This document shows, piece by piece, positions 17,949 to 24,503 of a stretch of DNA of 64,000 bases (position 1 is the first letter of the stretch; every line of letters starts with the position of its first letter). The translations under genes and the position numbers were made by a program. This stretch comes from Streptomyces catenulae. GTDB lineage: Bacteria > Actinomycetota > Actinomycetes > Streptomycetales > Streptomycetaceae. The stretch covers positions 1 to 64,000 of the forward strand of contig NZ_JODY01000007.1 in NCBI RefSeq assembly GCF_000718015.1. The letters are read 5' to 3'. The notes beneath the pieces are model-generated. The model was not told where the DNA came from. It did no database searches and worked only from the letters and a program-made list of their open reading frames with translations.

Positions 17949-18422
17949 TTGGGCACGGAGCAGACCACCACGTTTCCGCAGGAGGTCCTCGACCGGTGGG
18001 CGGGGCTCGGCCTCGACCTCCCGGCGCTCTTCTCCGCCGGGCACCTCGGCAGCCGGATGGGCGTGCAGGTCCTGGAGGCGGGTCCGGAGCGGGTCGTCGG
18101 CACCATGCCGGTCGAGGGCAACACCCAGCCGTACGGGCTGCTGCACGGCGGCGCGTCCGCGGTGCTGACGGAGACGCTGGGCTCGGTCGGGGCGATGCTG
18201 CACGGCGGCCCGTCGAAGCTGGCCGTCGGCGTGGACCTGAACTGCACCCACCACCGCGGTGTCCGCGCGGGGCTGGTCACCGGCGTCGCCACCCCGGTGC
18301 ACCGGGGCCGCTCCACCGCCACGTACGAGGTCGTGATCAGCGACGAGGCGGGCAAGCGGGTCTGCACCGCGCGGCTGACCTGCATGCTCCGGGACGCGCC
18401 CGCGGACGCCTACCGCGGCTGA
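17949..18422 (+). CDS. PaaI-type hotdog-fold thioesterase
   Basis: 157 residues from a TTG at 17949 preceded by GGAG. Contains the hotdog hallmark YGLLHGGASAVLTETLGSVG (HGG and a catalytic-type Glu about 10 residues on), then VGVDLNCTHHRGVRAGLVTGVATPVHRGRSTATYEV. This is the PaaI/4HBT thioesterase group, which hydrolyses acyl- or aroyl-CoA. The specific substrate cannot be told. An upstream ATG in frame is absent, and homologues I recall begin at this point, so a TTG start is the best reading. It follows the molybdopterin enzyme by 83 bp and may share its transcript. Confidence 0.85.
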   Translation: MGTEQTTTFPQEVLDRWAGLGLDLPALFSAGHLGSRMGVQVLEAGPERVVGTMPVEGNTQPYGLLHGGASAVLTETLGSVGAMLHGGPSKLAVGVDLNCTHHRGVRAGLVTGVATPVHRGRSTATYEVVISDEAGKRVCTARLTCMLRDAPADAYRG

Positions 18423-18471
18423 GCCCGCGGGCGGCGCCGGTCCGCCGTCCGCGCCCCGGCGCCGGATACGC

Positions 18472-18508
18472 GGGTGGCCCCGTACCGGCGCGCGGTACGG
18501 GGCCACCC
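18472..18508. terminator. Bidirectional terminator
   Basis: Perfect 15-bp inverted repeat GGGTGGCCCCGTACC / GGTACGGGGCCACCC with loop GGCGCGC, lying between the convergent thioesterase (plus) and response regulator (minus) genes. Confidence 0.88.
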
Positions 18509-18525
18509 GGGGCGGACCGGCCGGG

Positions 18526-19194
18526 CTACTGCCCCGGCTGGTCCTTCTGGTCCTTCTGCTTCTTCTCCTCGGCGTCCTCGATGACCGCCTCGGCGACCTG
18601 CTGCATCGAGAGCCTGCGATCCATCGACGTCTTCTGGATCCAGCGGAACGCGGCCGGTTCGGTCAGCCCGTACTGCGTCTGCAGGATGCTCTTCGCGCGG
18701 TCGACCAGCTTGCGGGTCTCCAGCCGCTGGGTGAGGTCGGCGACCTCCTTCTCCAGCGTCTTCAGCTCGGTGAAGCGGCTGACGGCCATCTCGATGGCCG
18801 GGACGACGTCGCTCTTGGAGAACGGCTTGACGAGGTACGCCATCGCGCCCGCGTCCCGGGCGCGCTCCACCAGCTCGCGCTGGGAGAAGGCGGTCAGCAT
18901 CAGGACGGGGGCGATGCTCTCCCCGGCGATGCGCTCGGCGGCGGAGATACCGTCCAGGATCGGCATCTTCACATCGAGGATGACCAGATCGGGGCGGTGC
19001 TCACGGGCCAGTTCGACGGCTTTCTGCCCGTCACCGGCCTCGCCGACGACGGTGTAGCCCTCCTCCTCCAGCATCTCTTTGAGGTCGAGACGGATGAGGG
19101 CCTCGTCCTCGGCGATCACGACGCGCGTGGTCAGCGGGGGGACGTGCGACCGGTCGTCATCGGCGGCGGGCTGCTCGGGCTCGGCGGCGCTCAC
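18526..19194 (-). CDS. pdtaR: ANTAR-domain response regulator, PdtaR-like
   Basis: 222 residues from the GTG at 19194 (GAGGAG upstream). The receiver domain (about 22-140) has the acidic pair E29-D30 in VVIAEDEALIRLD, phospho-acceptor D74 in VILDVKMP, and Lys in AMAYLVKPFSK. The C-terminal ANTAR RNA-binding domain follows (LETRKLVDRAKSILQTQYGLTEPAAFRWIQKTSMDRRLSM). PdtaR of Mycobacterium is phosphorylated by the sensor PdtaS and acts on nascent RNA as an antiterminator. No sensor kinase is adjacent, as usual for this orphan-type regulator. The tail is Lys/Gln-rich. Confidence 0.92.
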   Translation of the reverse strand: MSAAEPEQPAADDDRSHVPPLTTRVVIAEDEALIRLDLKEMLEEEGYTVVGEAGDGQKAVELAREHRPDLVILDVKMPILDGISAAERIAGESIAPVLMLTAFSQRELVERARDAGAMAYLVKPFSKSDVVPAIEMAVSRFTELKTLEKEVADLTQRLETRKLVDRAKSILQTQYGLTEPAAFRWIQKTSMDRRLSMQQVAEAVIEDAEEKKQKDQKDQPGQ

Positions 19195-19289
19195 GGGTCT
19201 CCTCGTTCAGGCAGGTGGTGCCCCTTTAGCCTACCCAGCTCCTGTATGGTGGGAGCACGACGGGGGCTCCTCAGCCTTCGATTCCCAAG

Positions 19290-19364
19290 GCCCTGGTACC
19301 CCAACCGGTTAGAGGGACGGTGCTCAAACCACCGACAGTGTGGGTTCGAATCCCACCCAGGGCA
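19290..19364 (+). tRNA. Class-I-shaped tRNA, anticodon CAA (Leu codon UUG)
   Basis: A full cloverleaf can be folded by hand. Acceptor GCCCTGG/CCAGGGC is perfect. The D-arm starts CCCC with loop AACCGGTTAG. The anticodon stem CGGTG/CACCG is perfect, with loop CTCAAAC, so positions 34-36 read CAA. The variable loop is only 5 nt (ACAGT). The T-arm is GTGGG TTCGAAT CCCAC, and the discriminator base is A; 3' CCA is not encoded. CAA reads the leucine codon UUG, but bacterial tRNA-Leu normally has a long variable arm, which is missing here. So the gene is real-looking but its amino-acid identity is uncertain. It lies between the ANTAR regulator and pyk. Confidence 0.85.
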
Positions 19365-19619
19365 CTTCGCCTCATTTTCGAAGGCCGGACCTCGCTCGGC
19401 CGATCGGTGATCTTCACCCGTCATGGTGATCGCACCCTCTCGCCCTCTTCTCCGGGCCCCGGCGCTCCCCGCTCCGTATGACCTCCGCGTACGGGCCCCG
19501 TCGCGCGTGACGGCACGCAGAGGGCCGAAGCGCTGACAGGAACGGCAGTCAGAACCTCGGCCCGGCATCAACGCCCGCGCACGGGCGGCTCTTTCCTCCG
19601 GTGGAACTGCGGACTCCCC
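19365..19619. other. Gap between tRNA and pyk
   Basis: 255 bp with no supported gene; the open frames here have no recognisable product. No strong hairpin was seen. Confidence 0.4.
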
Positions 19620-21056
19620 CTATTTCCCGCCGTCGTCCTCGCCGATGCGGTGGACGCGGACGAGGTTGGTGGAGCCGGGGACCCCGGGCGGTGAACCGGC
19701 GGTGATGATCACCAGGTCACCCCGCTCACAGCGGCCGATCTTCAGCAGCTGCTCGTCGACCTGCGCGACCATCTCGTCGGTGGAGTCGACCGTCGGACCG
19801 AGGAAGGTCTCCACGCCCCAGGTGAGGTTGAGCTGCGAGCGGGTCGCCGGGTCGGGGGTGAAGGCGAGCAGCGGGATGGGCGAGCGGTAGCGGGAGAGAC
19901 GGCGGACGGTGTCGCCGGACTGTGTGAAGGCGACGAGGAACTTCGCGCCGAGGAAGTCACCCATCTCGGCGGCGGCGCGGGCGACGGCGCCGCCCTGGGT
20001 GCGGGGCTTGCTGCGGTCGGTCAGCGGCGGCAGGCCCTTGGCGAGGATGTCCTCCTCGGCCGCCTCCACGATGCGGCTCATGGTGCGGACCGTCTCGGTC
20101 GGGTACTTCCCCACGCTCGTCTCGCCGGAGAGCATCACCGCGTCCGTGCCGTCGATGACGGCGTTGGCGACGTCGGACGCCTCGGCGCGGGTGGGCCGGG
20201 AGTTGTCGATCATCGAGTCGAGCATCTGGGTGGCGACGATGACCGGCTTGGCGTTGCGCCGGGCCAGCTTGACGGCGCGCTTCTGGACCACCGGCACCGC
20301 CTCCAGCGGCATCTCGACGCCGAGGTCGCCGCGCGCCACCATGATGCCGTCGAAGGCGGCGACGATGTCGTCGATGCTCTCGACCGCCTGCGGCTTCTCG
20401 ACCTTGGCGATGACGGGGAGGAAGCGGCCCTCCTCGCGCATGATGCGGTGGACGTCCTCGATGTCGCGACCGCTGCGGACGAAGGAGAGGGCGATGAGGT
20501 CGGCGCCGGTGCGCAGCGCCCAGCGGAGATCCTCCTCGTCCTTGTCGGAGAGGGCGGGGACGGAGACGGCGACACCGGGGAGGTTGAGGCCCTTGTGGTC
20601 GGAGACCATGCCGCCCTCGACGACCCGGGTGTGGACGCGGGGTCCGTCGACGCCGGTGACCTCCAGGGTGACCTTGCCGTCGTCGACGAGGATGCGTTCG
20701 CCGGTGGTGACGTCGGCGGCGAGCCCGTCGTAGGTGGTGGAGCAGAGGTGGCGGTCGCCCTCCACGGAGGGGTCGACGGTGATGGTGAACGCGTCGCCGC
20801 GTTCGAGAAGTACGGGCCCTTCGCGGAAGCGGCCCAGGCGGATCTTCGGGCCTTGAAGGTCGGCGAGGACGCCGACGCTGCGGTGGGTCGCCTCGGATGC
20901 CTCGCGGACCCGTGTGTAGCGCGCCTCGTGATCGGCGTAGGTGCCGTGGCTGAGGTTGAGGCGTGCGATGTCCATGCCGGCGTCGACGAGGGCTTTGATC
21001 TGCTCGTACGTGTCGGTGGCCGGTCCCAGTGTGCAAACGATTTTCGCTCGGCGCAT
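19620..21056 (-). CDS. pyk: Pyruvate kinase
   Basis: 478 residues. Converts phosphoenolpyruvate and ADP to pyruvate and ATP, the last step of glycolysis. Starts MRRAKIVCTLGPATDTYEQIKALVDAGMDIARLNLSHG. The active-site signature is VIAKVEKPQAVESIDDIV, the metal-binding region is IMVARGDLGVEMPLEAV, and the segment AVMLSGETSVGKYPTETV precedes a C-terminal allosteric domain (KFLVAFTQSGDTVRRLSRYRSPIPLLAF). Length is typical. Streptomycetes usually have two pyruvate kinases; gene order suggests the copy beside the ANTAR regulator. Single gene, minus strand. Confidence 0.97.
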   Translation of the reverse strand: MRRAKIVCTLGPATDTYEQIKALVDAGMDIARLNLSHGTYADHEARYTRVREASEATHRSVGVLADLQGPKIRLGRFREGPVLLERGDAFTITVDPSVEGDRHLCSTTYDGLAADVTTGERILVDDGKVTLEVTGVDGPRVHTRVVEGGMVSDHKGLNLPGVAVSVPALSDKDEEDLRWALRTGADLIALSFVRSGRDIEDVHRIMREEGRFLPVIAKVEKPQAVESIDDIVAAFDGIMVARGDLGVEMPLEAVPVVQKRAVKLARRNAKPVIVATQMLDSMIDNSRPTRAEASDVANAVIDGTDAVMLSGETSVGKYPTETVRTMSRIVEAAEEDILAKGLPPLTDRSKPRTQGGAVARAAAEMGDFLGAKFLVAFTQSGDTVRRLSRYRSPIPLLAFTPDPATRSQLNLTWGVETFLGPTVDSTDEMVAQVDEQLLKIGRCERGDLVIITAGSPPGVPGSTNLVRVHRIGEDDGGK

Positions 21057-21154
21057 GGGGCGACCCTATGCCGTACCCACTGGTAGAGAAGGGTGGTGCG
21101 ATGGCTGCTCAACGACCGCTGGTTTAAAGGTTGTTGACGAGTACGGAAATGGGC

Positions 21155-21182
21155 GGCCCGCCGCTCCGATGAGCGGCGGGCC
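21155..21182 (-). terminator. Terminator of the monooxygenase/decarboxylase operon
   Basis: Perfect 12-bp inverted repeat GGCCCGCCGCTC / GAGCGGCGGGCC with loop CGAT, 28 bp after the stop of the N-monooxygenase gene; it also separates that operon from pyk. Confidence 0.85.
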
Positions 21183-21210
21183 GGGTGTTCGGGCTCTGCA
21201 GGACGGGCCG

Positions 21211-22623
21211 TCAGCCCTGCTGGGCGGGGGCCGCGTGGGGCGCGGTGGCCGCCGCGGGGGCGGTGGGGTGCGGGAGGCCGAAGGTGGTGAAGGCGGTGCG
21301 GTCGGGGAGCGGGTACGGGGTGGTGCCGGTCAGGGAGTTGAGGATGGTGGCGCTGCGCCAGGCGGCGAGACCGAGGTCGGGGGTGCCGACGCCGTGGCTG
21401 TGGCGTTCGGCGTTCTGGACGTGGACGGAGCCGGTGACCGCGGGGTCGAGGACGAGCCGGTGCTCGGCGTCGACGCGGGGGCGACCGGCGTCGTCACGGC
21501 ACAGGTACGGGTCGAGGGCGGCGAGGAGGGTGTCGAGACGGCGTTCGCGGTAGCCGGTGGCGAGGACGACGGCGTCGGTGGTCAGCCGGGTGCGGGTGTG
21601 CTGCTCGGCGTGGGCGAGATGGAGCGTGACGCCGCCGCCGGGGGCGCGGTCGGCGGCCTCCACCCGGACGCCGGGGGTGAGGACCGCGTCCGGCCAACCG
21701 CCGTGCAGGGTACGGCGGTACAGCTCGTCGTGGACGGCGGCGAGGGTGTCGTGGTCGATGCCCTTGTAGAGCTGCCACTGGCCGGGGACGAGGGCGTCGC
21801 GGACCGGTTCGGCCAGGGCGTGGAAGTAGCGGGTGTAGTCCGGGGTGAAGTGTTCGAGGCCGAGCTTGCTGTACTCCATGGGCGCGAAGGCGGGGGTACG
21901 GGCGAGCCAGTGGAGGCGTTCGCGGCCCTCGGGGCGGGCGCGCAGCAGATCGAGGAAGATCTCCGCGCCGGACTGGCCCGCGCCGACGACGGTGACATGG
22001 TCGGCGGCGAGCAGCCGCTCCCGGTGGTCGAGGTAGTCGGACGAGTGCAGGACGGGCGCGGCGGGCGTCTCGGCGAGGGGACGCAGGGCCTCGGGGACGT
22101 GCGGGGCGGTGCCGATGCCGAGGACGAGGTTACGGGCGTAGCTGCGGCCGAGCGCCTCGGCTTCGCCGTCGGCGTCGAGGTGGGTGGAGTCGATCTCGAA
22201 GACGGCGTGGGAGCTGTTCCAGCGGACGGCGTCGATCTGGTGGCCGAAGTGGAGGGCGGGGAGGTTCTCGCTGACCCAGCGGCAGTACGCGTCGTACTCG
22301 GCGCGGTGGATGTGGAACCGCTCGGCGAAGTAGAAGGGGTAGAGGCGGTCGCGGCTGCGGAGGTAGCTGAGGAAGCTCCAGGGGTTGGTGGGGTCGGCGA
22401 GGGTGACGAGGTCGGCGAGGAACGGGACCTGGAGGGTGGCGCCGTCGATGAGGAGACCGGGGTGCCAGTGGAAGGCCGGGCGCTGGTCGTAGAAGGCGGT
22501 GCGCAGACCGGTCAGCGGCTGGGCGAGCGCGGCGAGGGAGAGGTTGAAGGGGCCGATGCCGATGCCCGCCAGGTCGAGGGGGTCGGTGGGGGCGGCGGTG
22601 CCGGTGGGGTGCTCGGTGCTCAT
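21211..22623 (-). CDS. IucD/DesB-type amine N-monooxygenase
   Basis: 470 residues, FAD- and NADPH-dependent N-hydroxylase of the IucD/SidA/DesB group, which hydroxylates the side-chain amine of lysine, ornithine or cadaverine during siderophore synthesis. FAD site LAGIGIGPFNLSLAAL near residue 20; substrate-side sequence HWHPGLLIDGATLQVPFLADLVTLADPTNPWSFL; NADPH site VTVVGAGQSGAEIFLDLL; C-terminal ATGY motif VVLATGYRERRLDTLL. The C-terminus is Ala/Pro-rich. The ATG at 22623 shares one base with the decarboxylase stop (TGATG), so the two are translationally coupled. The DesB-like family is certain; whether cadaverine, lysine or another diamine is used is inferred from the neighbour. Confidence 0.9.
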   Translation of the reverse strand: MSTEHPTGTAAPTDPLDLAGIGIGPFNLSLAALAQPLTGLRTAFYDQRPAFHWHPGLLIDGATLQVPFLADLVTLADPTNPWSFLSYLRSRDRLYPFYFAERFHIHRAEYDAYCRWVSENLPALHFGHQIDAVRWNSSHAVFEIDSTHLDADGEAEALGRSYARNLVLGIGTAPHVPEALRPLAETPAAPVLHSSDYLDHRERLLAADHVTVVGAGQSGAEIFLDLLRARPEGRERLHWLARTPAFAPMEYSKLGLEHFTPDYTRYFHALAEPVRDALVPGQWQLYKGIDHDTLAAVHDELYRRTLHGGWPDAVLTPGVRVEAADRAPGGGVTLHLAHAEQHTRTRLTTDAVVLATGYRERRLDTLLAALDPYLCRDDAGRPRVDAEHRLVLDPAVTGSVHVQNAERHSHGVGTPDLGLAAWRSATILNSLTGTTPYPLPDRTAFTTFGLPHPTAPAAATAPHAAPAQQG

Positions 22624-24233
22624 CAGGGGATGTGGCCTTCCACGAGTTTCAGGAGGTGGGCGAGGTCACCGGCGTCGGCGTGCGGGTTGAGGAGGGTGGC
22701 CTTGAGCCAGAGTCCGGTGGGGGTGGCGGCGCGGCCCAGGACGGCGTGGCCGTCGGCGAGGAGGGTGCGGCGGATCGCGGCGACGGTGGCGTCGTCCACG
22801 CCGGTGGGGCGGAAGAGGACGGTGGTGAGGGTGGGGCGGGAGTGGAGTTCGAGGTGGGGGTGGTCCTCGACGAGGTCGGCGAGGGTGGCGGCGGCGGCCA
22901 GGGTGCGGTCGACGAGATCACCGATGCCGCGGCGGCCGAGGGCCTTGAGGGTGACGGCCGCCTTGAGGATGTCGGGGCGGCGGGTGGTGCGCAGCGAGCG
23001 GCCGAGGAGGTCGGGCAGTCCGGCTTCGGTGTCGTCGTCGGCGTTGAGGTAGTCGGCGCGGTGGTCGAGCGGGGCGAGGTCGGCGGTGCCGGGGACGGCG
23101 AGCAGTCCGGCGGCGACCGGCTGCCAGCCGAGTTTGTGCAGGTCGAGGGTGACGGTGTGGGCGCGGTCCAGGCCCGCGAGGAGGGCGCGGTGGGCGTCGC
23201 TGAAGAGGAGCGCGCCGCCGTACGCCGCGTCGACGTGGAAGCGCGCGCCGTGCCGGGCGGCGAGGTCGGCGAGGGCCGGGAGCGGGTCGAGGGCGCCGGA
23301 GTCGGTGGTCCCGGCGGTGGCGGTGAGCAGGACGGGGCCGTGGAGGCGGGTGAGGGCGGCGTCGACGGCGGCGGGGTCGAGCACCCCGCCGGGTGTGGGC
23401 ACGGTGACCGGCGCGGGGAGTCCGAGGAGCCAGGCGGCGCGGTGGATGCTGTGGTGGGCGTTGGCGCCGCAGACGATCCGCAGCGCGGGCGCCTCCGGCG
23501 CGGGGGCGGGCGGCGGTTCGTCGACGGGGCCGCGCGGGGCGCCGATGAGCGGCGCGAGGGTGGCGACCGGTGCGGCGCCCGCGCCACCGGCGACCCGTCC
23601 GGCGCGGGCCCGGGCGGCCGCCGCCGGGCGCGCTCCCCCGGCGTACCGCTCCCCCGTGGTGTGCCGGGCGGTGCGGGCGGCCTCGCGGGCGAGGAGGACG
23701 GCGAGCTGGTTGGACTCGGTGCCGCCGGTGGTGAGCAGGGCGTCCGGGCCGTCGGCGGGGGCGTAGGTGTCGTCCGGGGTCCGGGCGCGCCGGGGGGCGT
23801 GCGGGAAGACGAGGGCGGCGAGTTCGCGGGTGGCGAGGGCTTCGAGGGCGGAGGCGGCGGGGGCCTGGTCCCAGGAGTCCATGGAGGGGTTGAGGGCGGA
23901 GGCGGCGAGGTCGGCCGCGGCGGCGACGGCCAGCGGGGGGCAGTGCAGATGGGCGGCGCAGTGCGGGTCGGCCGGGTCGGCGGCACCGGCGGCCAGGGTG
24001 CGGACGAGGGTGGCGAGCGCCGCGTGCGCACCGTCGCCGTCGTCGGGGAGGAGGGGGGCGCAGGTGGCGCGGACGGTGCGGGCGACGGCGTCCGGGCCAC
24101 CGGCGGGGAGGGGGCCCGCGCGGTCCTCGGCGCCGGTGGTGAGGGCGTCGAGGACGGTGGAGAGGAGGGGGCGGAGCGCGCGGGGGCCTTCGATACCGCC
24201 CGCGAGGGCGGCGTCGGCGGCGGGCACAGGCAT
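22623..24233 (-). CDS. DesA-like PLP-dependent group II decarboxylase
   Basis: 536 residues from the ATG at 24233 (GGAAGGG 8 nt upstream; the longer frame to 24287 has no ribosome-binding site). Group II pyridoxal-phosphate decarboxylase, like DesA and diaminobutyrate decarboxylases. Visible: AHLHCPPLAVAAAADLAAS, NPSMDSWDQAP, LLTTGGTESNQLAVLLAREA, RFHVDAAYGGALLFS with the PLP-stacking Asp, and the Schiff-base Lys in VTLDLHKLGWQ. An extra Ala/Pro-rich stretch of about 50 residues (ARPAAAARARAGRVAGGAG to APAPEAPAL) interrupts the large domain and makes it longer than DesA (about 480). Together with the downstream N-hydroxylase it could make an N-hydroxy diamine such as N-hydroxycadaverine. No acyltransferase or NIS synthetase is nearby. 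Confidence 0.87.
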   Translation of the reverse strand: MPVPAADAALAGGIEGPRALRPLLSTVLDALTTGAEDRAGPLPAGGPDAVARTVRATCAPLLPDDGDGAHAALATLVRTLAAGAADPADPHCAAHLHCPPLAVAAAADLAASALNPSMDSWDQAPAASALEALATRELAALVFPHAPRRARTPDDTYAPADGPDALLTTGGTESNQLAVLLAREAARTARHTTGERYAGGARPAAAARARAGRVAGGAGAAPVATLAPLIGAPRGPVDEPPPAPAPEAPALRIVCGANAHHSIHRAAWLLGLPAPVTVPTPGGVLDPAAVDAALTRLHGPVLLTATAGTTDSGALDPLPALADLAARHGARFHVDAAYGGALLFSDAHRALLAGLDRAHTVTLDLHKLGWQPVAAGLLAVPGTADLAPLDHRADYLNADDDTEAGLPDLLGRSLRTTRRPDILKAAVTLKALGRRGIGDLVDRTLAAAATLADLVEDHPHLELHSRPTLTTVLFRPTGVDDATVAAIRRTLLADGHAVLGRAATPTGLWLKATLLNPHADAGDLAHLLKLVEGHIP

Positions 24234-24299
24234 GAACGTGCCCTTCCATGTGGAGAGTTGGGGAGGGGGCGGCTGTTCCGTTGCCATGACGGGCAGCCA

Positions 24300-24314
24300 T
24301 GAGGCGGCCCTAAG
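24300..24314 (-). promoter_or_regulatory. Possible iron box upstream of the DesA-like gene
   Basis: On the minus strand CTTAGGGCCGCCTCA matches 10 of 15 positions of a DmdR/IdeR-type iron box (GTTAGGCTCACCTAA, from memory). It directly follows a TAACTT that could be a -10 box and lies about 70 bp before the start codon. The match is partial, so this is a lead only. Confidence 0.3.
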
Positions 24315-24437
24315 TTACTTTCCCCGTACGGTGCGTAGCCACCGGGGGCGAACGTTCCACCCATTCGTGGGAGGCGGCAGCCGCAGGTGTGTTCGGGCGG
24401 GCGGGGCGGGAGCCGCCCGGCGGTCCCCGGAAAGGCC

Positions 24438-24471
24438 GGGGCGGGCCGCCGGGTGCCCGGCGGCCCGCCCC
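24438..24471 (-). terminator. pepN terminator
   Basis: Perfect 16-bp inverted repeat GGGGCGGGCCGCCGGG / CCCGGCGGCCCGCCCC separated by TG, 33 bp after the aminopeptidase stop. It isolates pepN from the DesA-like operon. Confidence 0.85.
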
Positions 24472-24503
24472 TGACGTACCGATCATGCGTCGGACGTCAT
24501 CTG

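Noticed and set aside
24349..24360. GAACGTTC as a LexA (SOS) box
   Set aside because: The known box needs a 4-nt spacer between GAAC and GTTC; this sequence has none.
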